NCBI GenBank assembly: GCA_021852225.1 | Contig: JAJZOA010000353.1 | Location: 1 to 6,083 of the forward strand | DNA length: 6,083 nt | Source of the DNA: Planctomycetota bacterium | GTDB taxonomy: Bacteria > Planctomycetota > Phycisphaerae > WQYP01 | Reading direction: 5' to 3' | Part shown: in pieces, positions 1 to 5,088 of the stretch | Layout of the letters: the number at the start of each line of letters is the position of its first letter | Numbering within the stretch: position 1 is the stretch's first letter | Program-made: the position numbers and the translations under genes | The notes under the pieces: model-generated | Told to the model about the DNA's origin: nothing | What the model saw: only the letters and a program-made list of their open reading frames with translations | The model's database searches: none

Positions 1-270
1 TCTAATGGACTGGGCCTGAGAACCCGGCGGTTGTGTCAGTTTGGCGGCGTGGTGGAATCTGCGGCGCGGGACCTTAAGCCGCATTATATCTGCGGCTATC
101 TATATAATCTTGCCGGTGAATTTTCCAGCTTTTACGAAGCCTGCCCGGTGTTGAAGGCCGCCAGCGACACGTCGCGGCAAAGCCGGCTGCTGCTGTGCCG
201 GCTGACACAGGCGGTATTGGGCGTGGGTCTGCGCGACCTTCTGGGCATTGAACTGCTGGAGGAAATGTGA
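1..270 (+). CDS. argS: Arginyl-tRNA synthetase, C-terminal end (partial at 5' side)
   Basis: The reading frame is open from base 1 to a TGA at 268-270 and gives the last 89 residues of the protein; the start lies outside the window. The piece matches the C-terminal DALR anticodon-binding domain of class I arginyl-tRNA synthetases. An F..VVE.AA stretch is followed by PHYICGYLYNLAGEFSSFYEACPVL, a helix that ends in the typical FY..CPVL. Then come a run of R/L-rich helix and a terminal LGVGLRDLLGIELLEEM, the usual ending of the family. The enzyme charges tRNA-Arg with arginine in the cytoplasm, and this domain binds the tRNA anticodon region. The catalytic HIGH region is not in view. A GC-rich hairpin with a T-run follows directly, so transcription may end before scpA. 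Identity rests on the C-terminal pattern only, but that pattern is quite specific. Confidence 0.85.
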   Translation, partial: SNGLGLRTRRLCQFGGVVESAARDLKPHYICGYLYNLAGEFSSFYEACPVLKAASDTSRQSRLLLCRLTQAVLGVGLRDLLGIELLEEM

Positions 271-299
271 CGCCGGGGCGCCCGGGCGCGATCTTTTTT
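271..299 (+). terminator. Candidate intrinsic terminator after argS
   Basis: Directly after the argS stop, CGCC at 271-274 can pair with GGCG at 285-288. The stem extends past one mismatch to two more G-C pairs around a GCGC loop. An alternative fold uses the GCGCCCGGGCGC palindrome at 278-289. A run of six T begins at 294, five bases after the stem. The GC-rich stem and U-tract fit a rho-independent terminator, though the gap between stem and T-run is longer than ideal. Some read-through into scpA is possible. Confidence 0.45.
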
Positions 300-309
300 C
301 GCGTGCCGA

Positions 310-338
310 TTGGCGGTATCCGCGAAAAGGCGTTATCT
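310..338 (+). promoter_or_regulatory. Possible promoter of scpA
   Basis: TTGGCG at 310-315 is separated by 17 bases from TTATCT at 333-338. A transcript would start near 345, only a few bases before ATG 349, which fits the lack of a ribosome binding site before scpA. The -35 box overlaps the loop of an inverted repeat, TTTTCGCG at 296-303 and CGCGAAAA at 321-328. Both boxes are imperfect, so this is a weak call. Confidence 0.22.
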
Positions 339-348
339 TAAAATCACG

Positions 349-1260
349 ATGAATCAGGCTGATTACAGAGTTGATCTGGATGTGTACAACGGTCCGTTGG
401 AGCTTCTGCTTTACCTTATCCGCAAAGAGGAAGTGGACATTCATGACATTCCGATTGCCCGCATTACCGCGCAGTATCTGGCGCACGTGGAAGTGATCCG
501 GCATGTGGATATTAACCTTGCCGGCGATTTTCTGGTAATGGCCGCCACACTGATGGAAATCAAGAGCCGCATGTTGAATCCGCGACCGGTCGCGGATGCG
601 GCGAATTCATCCGTTATGACGCCGGAAGATGCCACCGACCCGCGCCGGCAGCTTGTCGAACAATTGCTGGCGTATAAACATTTCAAGGACGCGGCCAATT
701 CCCTGCAGCGTCGAAACGCGACCGAACTGCTGCGCTTCCCGCGCGGCACGCCACGTGGTACCACCCGTGTGCCGCTGGATCTTGAAGATGTCAATCTTTT
801 TGTTCTGATGGATGCGTTTAATGCCATCATGGCCAGCGTGGGGCACACCGCGTTCGGCCATGATGTGGTCCTGGATGAAACACCCATCAGTCTGCATCAG
901 GCTGATATTCTGGACCGTCTGGATCGCGACGGTCCTGTTACGCTTAAGGCTCTTTTTGCCGGTCGGGGTTCCCGCAGCGAAATGATCGGTCTGTTCCTGG
1001 CCATGCTGGAATTGATGCGTCTTAAAAAGCTGATTGTGGAACAGGCGCCCGCAACCGGTGAACTGGTCTTAAAGTTGCGGCCACCTTCGCCGGATGAGCC
1101 GACGGATACAACTGATCAGGCCGGCGCCGGACAACCAACACCCGTCGCGGCGGAACCCGGCGGCCCCGGTAGCCAGCCGCAGCCTGCGGAGTCTGTAAGG
1201 CCATACGCATCCGGGGAATTCGAATCAGATCATTCAAGTGAAGAGAAGCCATTTCCGTAA
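349..1260 (+). CDS. scpA: Segregation and condensation protein A (ScpA kleisin)
   Basis: This 303-residue protein is the kleisin subunit that, with ScpB, bridges the SMC heads in the bacterial condensin and helps separate newly replicated chromosomes. The N-terminal SMC-binding region is clear: YNGPLELLLYLIRKEEVDIHDI at residues 13-34, then ITAQYL at 39-44 and INLAGDFLVMAATLMEIKSRMLNP at 55-78. A variable acidic linker and a long helix with QLVEQLLAYKHFKDAA at 101-116 follow. The C-terminal winged helix contains the typical FLAMLELMRLKKLIVEQ at 216-232. Residues about 246-303 form a Pro/Gly/Glu/Thr-rich tail that looks disordered and makes the protein longer than the usual 240-270 residues. 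I chose ATG 349 because homology begins a few residues after it; a TTG at 310 would add 13 unlikely residues. No Shine-Dalgarno is visible, so a nearly leaderless message is possible. scpB, a frequent partner, does not follow. Confidence 0.95.
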   Translation: MNQADYRVDLDVYNGPLELLLYLIRKEEVDIHDIPIARITAQYLAHVEVIRHVDINLAGDFLVMAATLMEIKSRMLNPRPVADAANSSVMTPEDATDPRRQLVEQLLAYKHFKDAANSLQRRNATELLRFPRGTPRGTTRVPLDLEDVNLFVLMDAFNAIMASVGHTAFGHDVVLDETPISLHQADILDRLDRDGPVTLKALFAGRGSRSEMIGLFLAMLELMRLKKLIVEQAPATGELVLKLRPPSPDEPTDTTDQAGAGQPTPVAAEPGGPGSQPQPAESVRPYASGEFESDHSSEEKPFP

Positions 1261-1334
1261 TCATGCCGCCATGCGGAAGTCGGCATTCATTATTCGGGCA
1301 TTCTGCGTATTCTTCGATTTTGTCGGGGTCGGGC
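1261..1334. other. Convergent intergenic gap between scpA and the minus-strand operon
   Basis: The two transcription units end face to face in 74 bases. An inverted repeat, ATGCCG at 1263-1268 and CGGCAT at 1281-1286, could form a 6-bp stem with a 12-base loop, and a smaller CCGC/GCGG stem lies inside it. Neither strand shows a T-run of five or more directly after the stem, so a classical intrinsic terminator is not evident. No gene is visible here. Confidence 0.35.
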
Positions 1335-2363
1335 TTAAATGGCAGTCGTGTGCCCGCGGAAAAATTCCGCGATCAGGCTTTCAATTTTGCGGCCTAGTTG
1401 CGCATTGGCGCAGGCGGCCCATGAAATGGATGTGTGCACATCCAGCGGACCATCAAGCACGGCACCCCGGCCGTTAGTCAGGTAAATGCCGGCTTCCTGC
1501 GCCACAAGCATGGATGCCAGATCATACGGATGAGCGCACAAACCTGGTTTTCGGCTCGCCAGTCGGTCCAGGTCCTGGCGAATATCCACCACAAACCGAT
1601 CGTGCCCCATCAGAATTTCGTACAACTGGCCGCCCGTGGAAATATACTGGTCGTCGAAAAGCAATGGGCGGTCCGGATCAGGTGGCCCGTTAAAGCCGTG
1701 AGCTATAAATTCAAGCAGGTCGGCCGCCTGGCGTTTCGATCCAGGAAAAAAACTTACCACAGATCCGAATCCGTGTGCCAGGTCTGTCGCGCCACTGGGA
1801 GTGATCGGCAACGGATGGGTCGATCCGGTAAGCAGGTTTTCCCGCTGGCCATGGGCACCATTTCCGCGGGTCGCCCAAAGAATGTCGGCCATGGTTTGCT
1901 TGCTGACAGGAATTTCGGCCTGCATGGCAACAAAAATATCAGAAAGCCGGGTGGCATTTCCAAAATTCGGTGCAATTCCCGCCAGAACCCAGGCGGAGCG
2001 TTTGTCATACATCAGGCCGCGGGTGCCATCCACCGGGTCCACGATGAGCTGAATCATTGCCTGCTCGGGTGCGATTCCAGGCGGAAAACAGGCTTGCCCT
2101 TCCGGCATTCCCGTTTGCGAAGCGCCTTCGGCGATAAGCAGCAGCGGAATGTCGCGGCTCCATTGTGTGCAGAATCGTTCCAGTTCCGGCTCCACGCGGG
2201 TGTCGAGATTATAAATAGTATCTGATAAGGTCTGGCGGGCGACTCCGGCAAGAACGCTGTTGGACAGGCGTGATGCGATGACGGTGTCGCGAAGCCTGCG
2301 TCCAAGATCAGTCAGGTGTTCCAGAAAATATTCGGGTGAATATTCAGATAACTTGCGGGCCAC
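1335..2363 (-). CDS. Inositol monophosphatase family protein (FIG superfamily)
   Basis: This metal-dependent phosphatase of about 342 residues belongs to the inositol monophosphatase / fructose-1,6-bisphosphatase superfamily; its substrate is not known. The metal-binding signature VDPVDGTR lies at residues 108-115 counted from the GTG start. An upstream acidic residue in LLIAEGAS (about 75-82) corresponds in position to the family's Glu ligand. A later HPYDLASMLVAQEAG (278-292) stands where IMPases have WDxAAG, with its Asp as the third metal ligand. The segment FDDQYISTGGQLYEILMGHDRF (236-257) looks like a clade-specific signature. I prefer GTG at 2363 because GGAG precedes it by six bases; a TTG at 2375 would add four residues but has no ribosome binding site. 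The gene lies 54 bases after pssA with no terminator between, so it is probably the last gene of the apt-pssA transcript. At 342 residues it is longer than typical IMPases (about 260-280). The lipid-gene context hints at a phospholipid head-group or sugar-phosphate substrate, but this is inference. Confidence 0.88.
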   Translation of the reverse strand: MARKLSEYSPEYFLEHLTDLGRRLRDTVIASRLSNSVLAGVARQTLSDTIYNLDTRVEPELERFCTQWSRDIPLLLIAEGASQTGMPEGQACFPPGIAPEQAMIQLIVDPVDGTRGLMYDKRSAWVLAGIAPNFGNATRLSDIFVAMQAEIPVSKQTMADILWATRGNGAHGQRENLLTGSTHPLPITPSGATDLAHGFGSVVSFFPGSKRQAADLLEFIAHGFNGPPDPDRPLLFDDQYISTGGQLYEILMGHDRFVVDIRQDLDRLASRKPGLCAHPYDLASMLVAQEAGIYLTNGRGAVLDGPLDVHTSISWAACANAQLGRKIESLIAEFFRGHTTAI

Positions 2364-2417
2364 TGAATGCTCCAAATGGAATAACCGCCGATGGGTCCGA
2401 TCTGCGCTGGAGAAATG

Positions 2418-3365
2418 CTAATCGCCTGATTCAGTCAATTCAATGGATGCGGTTGACATATCCGGTTTGTGGAGAAGTTTTCGCCACAGGGCGCGAAGCG
2501 GCGCTGCAAACGCATAAAGATAAATAACCACAAGGGCGGTGATCTGTGGTTCAATCAGCAGCAGCAGAACCAGCACAATGACGCGGGTCACATAAGAAAA
2601 CGGCTTGCGCGGCCGCAGATACTGGTTGATCAGATGTCCGTAGCTGATGCGACTGACCATTAGAATTGCCAGCATGAGCAGAATAACCGGCAGTGCATAG
2701 GGGAAAATGCCGGTGACGACAGAACCGATGGATGCCGATACATTAAATGGAAGAATGTGCGCCGCACCGGGCTGCAGGGCTTCAAAAAAAATCACACTGC
2801 ATGCCACCACACCGGCGGCTCCGGGTGATGGCAAACCGTGAAACACCATGTGGGCGTCGGCGTCCTGGCGGTTGGCAGTATTAAAACGCGCCAGCCGCAG
2901 GGCGGTACAGGAAACATAAATAGCGCAAATGACCCAGAAAAAACGCCCCACCAGGCTTTCCGCCAGCGGGCTGATGTTTTCATGGGGCGCGCCACCCGCT
3001 GAAAGCAAATACGAAATTAATTTCAGGCTTAAAAAAGCCGGAACAATGCCAAAGCTTACCACATCCGCCAGAGAGTCAAGTTCGCCGCCAAAGTCGCTGG
3101 TGGCCCTCGCCAGTCGCGCCATCGATCCATCCAGCATGTCAAAAATCATGGCACCGAATATAAGGTAGCCGGCCACCGAATAATTGTTGCCAAATGCGTT
3201 AATATCAACCGGTTTTCCGGAAGCGTAGCCGATCGCGGCGAATCCGCATAAAAGATTTCCGAGCGTAAGCAGTGTGGGGAGCACAGCTATGCGCCGGCGC
3301 AGGCGGCCCTGCTTGCGGGTGCCATCCGGCCCCTCCCTTAACCAGCGTTGTTCGCGATATTTCAT
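2418..3365 (-). CDS. pssA: CDP-alcohol phosphatidyltransferase, probable phosphatidylserine synthase
   Basis: This 315-residue membrane enzyme joins CDP-diacylglycerol with an alcohol, most likely L-serine, to make phosphatidylserine, the precursor of phosphatidylethanolamine. The CDP-alcohol phosphotransferase motif DGxxARx8GxxxDxxxD is complete: D79 G80, A83 R84, G93, D97, D101. The first membrane helix includes TLGNLLCGFAAIGYASG (34-50), as in PssA proteins. ALRLARFN (155-162) followed by FHGLPSPGAAGVVA (175-188) is a strong mark of the phosphatidylserine synthase branch over PgsA. Several hydrophobic segments follow, including 221-238 and 260-286. The N-terminus is basic (RKQGRLRRR), and the C-terminus ends in a short polar tail. 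The start ATG at 3365 has GAGG four bases upstream. Its first bases overlap the stop of a possible short upstream frame (ATGA). It lies between apt and the phosphatase gene on one strand. Phosphatidylinositol-phosphate synthase activity is an alternative that sequence alone does not exclude. Confidence 0.92.
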   Translation of the reverse strand: MKYREQRWLREGPDGTRKQGRLRRRIAVLPTLLTLGNLLCGFAAIGYASGKPVDINAFGNNYSVAGYLIFGAMIFDMLDGSMARLARATSDFGGELDSLADVVSFGIVPAFLSLKLISYLLSAGGAPHENISPLAESLVGRFFWVICAIYVSCTALRLARFNTANRQDADAHMVFHGLPSPGAAGVVACSVIFFEALQPGAAHILPFNVSASIGSVVTGIFPYALPVILLMLAILMVSRISYGHLINQYLRPRKPFSYVTRVIVLVLLLLIEPQITALVVIYLYAFAAPLRALWRKLLHKPDMSTASIELTESGD

Positions 3366-3455
3366 GCGGCCTCAAAACGGTTTACCAGTGCGCGCGGAAC
3401 CTTGTCCTCGGTGTCCATATCATACCATTTTCAGCCCGGCCAATGCCAGCGTTGA
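3366..3455 (-). other. apt-pssA gap with a possible 18-codon coupled frame
   Basis: The 90-base gap shows no terminator. On the minus strand an ATG at 3418-3416 opens a frame of 18 codons (MDTEDKVPRALVNRFEAA). Its TGA at 3364-3362 overlaps the pssA start as ATGA, an arrangement typical of translational coupling. No Shine-Dalgarno precedes this ATG, and one short frame of this size can arise by chance, so it is a candidate leader only. I see no other gene in the gap. Confidence 0.25.
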
Positions 3456-3971
3456 TTAATACCTCAGGACGCTATGCATTTCATAACGGCTGAAGTTTTT
3501 TCGGGCATTAAGAAATTCAAGTTCAATCAGCACGGCAATCCCCAGAATGTTACCTTCCAGTTTTTCTACCAGTTGGCAACAGGCATCCATGGTGCCGCCG
3601 GTGGCCAGCAGGTCGTCGACCAGCAGGCATTTTTCGCCCGGCAAAATGGCGTCGCGATGGATTTCCAGAGTATCACTTCCATATTCCAATTCATACGTGA
3701 GCGACACTTTTTCCGCCGGCAGTTTTTTGGGTTTGCGAATGGGTACGAAGCCGGCTGAAAGCGCCTGGGCCAGTGCGGTTCCAAAAATAAATCCGCGCGA
3801 CTCAGCGCCAATGACCAGGTCGACATTGCGGCCACGAAAAGGATTAGCCAGCAATTCAACAGCCATGGCCAGCCCGGCAGGATTGCGAAGCAGGGGTGTA
3901 ATATCCTTAAATTGAATTCCCGGCCGCGGAAAATCGGGTATGTTGCGAATGAGGCTGTGCAGGTGTTGCAT
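3456..3971 (-). CDS. apt: Adenine phosphoribosyltransferase
   Basis: This 171-residue cytoplasmic enzyme makes AMP from adenine and PRPP in purine salvage, and the length is typical for the family. The N-terminus reads IRNIPDFPRPGIQFKDITPLL (8-28), the usual hood region of bacterial Apt. ESRGFIFG (57-64) and the flexible-loop stretch VPIRKPKKLPAEKVSLTYELEYG (76-98) are in the expected places. The PRPP-binding loop LLVDDLLATGGT is at 116-127, with the two acidic residues D119 and D120. I chose ATG 3971 because AAGGA stands six bases before it and homology begins there; an upstream start at 4031 would add 20 residues that do not resemble the family. It appears to be the first gene of an operon with pssA and the phosphatase, behind a TATAAT box at 4018-4023. 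Nothing looks damaged. Confidence 0.97.
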   Translation of the reverse strand: MQHLHSLIRNIPDFPRPGIQFKDITPLLRNPAGLAMAVELLANPFRGRNVDLVIGAESRGFIFGTALAQALSAGFVPIRKPKKLPAEKVSLTYELEYGSDTLEIHRDAILPGEKCLLVDDLLATGGTMDACCQLVEKLEGNILGIAVLIELEFLNARKNFSRYEMHSVLRY

Positions 3972-4017
3972 ACAGATTCCTTTGCTTTCCGGGCGGCACG
4001 CAGTATTGCGCGTCGCG

Positions 4018-4051
4018 ATTATAATGCACACTATAACCGCCGATTCGTCAA
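4018..4051 (-). promoter_or_regulatory. Candidate promoter for the apt-pssA-phosphatase operon
   Basis: On the minus strand a perfect TATAAT occupies 4023-4018. A TTGACG at 4051-4046 is the closest -35-like box, but the 22-base spacing is too long. At the normal 17-base spacing, 4046-4041 reads GAATCG, a poor -35. A start near 4011 would leave a leader of about 40 bases before the apt ATG. The -10 box is convincing; the -35 is not. Confidence 0.4.
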
Positions 4052-4427
4052 TTCGCCTGCTCTGGCGAGCTTGGATTGAATCTGATGGAATTGGCCGCCA
4101 AAGCGATTGCGATGAACGATCGCTTGCGCAGAAGGTGGGGGGGCATCTGCTGCCAACCGGCTTGGGTCTTCAATCTTCCATGGCGCAACCTGTTCCTGTT
4201 TGGCTAAGCAGATTTGCCGAATGAGTTGAAAATAGGATTGTATCGCCAGTGCCGAAATTCAAGGTAAGGGCGACGGAGGTACTGTGCTTCCTTTTCTTCC
4301 GTATGGGTGGTGAGCAGACGGTATCGGATGAATGGACGGCCAAGAAGGTTTATTGGCTTGTTACGCCGCGAATGCTGACCTATGATTTCAACTACCGAAG
4401 CAAGGTCAGCCTTTTTCAAGGCAGTTT
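4032..4427. other. Gene-poor stretch between the apt operon and the RHS fragment
   Basis: Nearly 400 bases hold no gene I can support. Short frames exist on both strands, such as 4249-4602 on plus and 4204-4419 on minus (from a TTG), but they overlap each other and neither resembles a family I know. A plus-strand 40-codon frame from ATG 4085 begins MELAAKAIAMNDRLRRR and is likewise unrecognised. A perfect 7-bp inverted repeat, AAGCGAT at 4101-4107 and ATCGCTT at 4119-4125, has no T-run after it. A G7 run lies at 4137-4143. No tRNA, CRISPR repeat or transposase is visible. The region may be decayed upstream sequence of the RHS gene, or the edge of an inserted segment. Confidence 0.4.
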
Positions 4428-5000
4428 ATGGTCGCACTGGATAAACAATTTGACCACCACCACGGCACCAAGCCGCGAAGTTGTGGCCGCTGGCGCGATG
4501 AGTCTTGGCAGGCTGGAAAAACTCCCGATCACTGGACCGCAGACATCCTGTCTGTCCGTCGTCACCGCGATACATCCAATTCCTCCTGTGCGAATGAAAT
4601 AATTTACTGCGGCTACCGCTTTGATCCAGACACGCAGCTTTATTACGTCCGCAATCGGACATACAACCCGGTACTTGGGCGCTGGATTCAGCGCGATCCG
4701 ATCGGGTATCAAGGTGGGATTGATTTATATGAGTATGTGGAGGGAATGGCGTTTTCCCTCATGGACGGCTCGGGACTGGGTTGTTTTACTGATCGGATGG
4801 CACTTTATGGGGCGATTGTCGCGGTTGGGACGGCAAGCGTAGCCGCGGGAGTTGGCGGAAATTCTGGGCGTGCAGACGGTAGCCGTCTGCGGCGGGGCAT
4901 AACCTGCCGGGGTGGCGAACGAGGGGCGTTGCCGATTAGAAGGAATGTAGGAACGTTAATTAGTGCGCAACCGTTTGACATCGGTTGGATGGAAAAGTAG
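4428..5000 (+). CDS. RHS repeat-associated core domain fragment (probable remnant)
   Basis: This 190-residue frame carries a clear RHS repeat-associated core, the region where a large RHS/YD-repeat shell protein processes itself before its variable C-terminal tip. ANEIIYCGYRFDP (55-67), LYYVRNRTYNPVLGRW (71-86), QRDPIGYQGG (88-97) and LYEYVEG (100-106) match the core motifs in order. The usual DPSGL is DGSGL at 113-117, a Pro-to-Gly change at a conserved place. Intact RHS proteins have hundreds to thousands of residues of YD repeats before the core. Here only about 54 weakly similar residues precede it, and a stop lies in frame just upstream at 4383. After the core comes a hydrophobic stretch at 124-144, then an Arg/Gly-rich tail that does not look like a known toxin. 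AAGG six bases before the ATG could allow translation. Most likely it is the broken 3' end of a former RHS gene; an orphan C-terminal cassette is the alternative. Confidence 0.7.
   Translation: MVALDKQFDHHHGTKPRSCGRWRDESWQAGKTPDHWTADILSVRRHRDTSNSSCANEIIYCGYRFDPDTQLYYVRNRTYNPVLGRWIQRDPIGYQGGIDLYEYVEGMAFSLMDGSGLGCFTDRMALYGAIVAVGTASVAAGVGGNSGRADGSRLRRGITCRGGERGALPIRRNVGTLISAQPFDIGWMEK
4872..4890. repeat. Perfect 8-bp palindrome with a TAG loop
   Basis: GCAGACGG at 4872-4879 and CCGTCTGC at 4883-4890 are exact inverted copies around the three bases TAG. No T-run follows, so it is not an intrinsic terminator. It lies within the Arg/Gly-rich tail of the RHS fragment. It could be a REP-like element, but one such hairpin in a window of this size is also roughly what chance gives. 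Confidence 0.4.
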
Positions 5001-5003
5001 GGT
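4975..5003 (+). promoter_or_regulatory. Candidate promoter of the DUF262 gene
   Basis: A perfect -35 box TTGACA at 4975-4980 is followed after exactly 17 bases by TAGGGT at 4998-5003, which keeps the T, A and final T of the -10 consensus. The -10 overlaps the TAG stop of the RHS fragment. A start near 5010 would give a leader of about 79 bases before ATG 5089. The spacing and -35 box are strong, the -10 box modest. Confidence 0.42.
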
Positions 5004-5076
5004 AACATCACAGCGATATTTGTGCCAATGCGCGTTTTCCCCACCGTGCAAGCGACTGCGCCATTTAGCGGGAAAA

Positions 5077-5082
5077 AAGGAG
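5077..5082 (+). promoter_or_regulatory. Strong ribosome binding site that fixes the DUF262 start
   Basis: AAGGAG lies six bases before ATG 5089, near-ideal sequence and spacing. It favours this start over in-frame codons further upstream from 4963, whose translation does not resemble the family. Confidence 0.75.
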
Positions 5083-5088
5083 AATCTA

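Noticed and set aside
310..348. TTG start for scpA at 310
   Set aside because: It would add 13 basic residues not expected in ScpA and would overlap the inverted repeat; ATG 349 fits the family.
1434..2225. Plus-strand open frame of 263 codons
   Set aside because: It lies opposite the phosphatase gene, whose DPVDGT motif and family likeness are clear. Its translation resembles nothing I know, so it is a shadow frame.
3972..4031. Upstream extension of apt by 20 residues
   Set aside because: The extra residues do not match Apt, contain the likely -10 box region, and ATG 3971 has a good AAGGA site.
4137..4143. G7 run as a phase-variation tract
   Set aside because: It lies outside any supported gene or promoter spacer, so there is no switch for it to control.
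4204..4419. Minus-strand 71-codon frame from a TTG
   Set aside because: The translation looks partly protein-like, but I recognise no family and see no ribosome binding site. It overlaps an equally open plus-strand frame.
4032..4427. CRISPR array, tRNA or insertion sequence in the gene-poor stretch
   Set aside because: I found no regularly spaced repeats, no cloverleaf-like sequence, and no transposase or matching terminal repeats by eye.
4249..4602. Plus-strand 117-codon frame overlapping the RHS fragment
   Set aside because: It uses a different frame from the RHS core and has no visible RHS or other motif.
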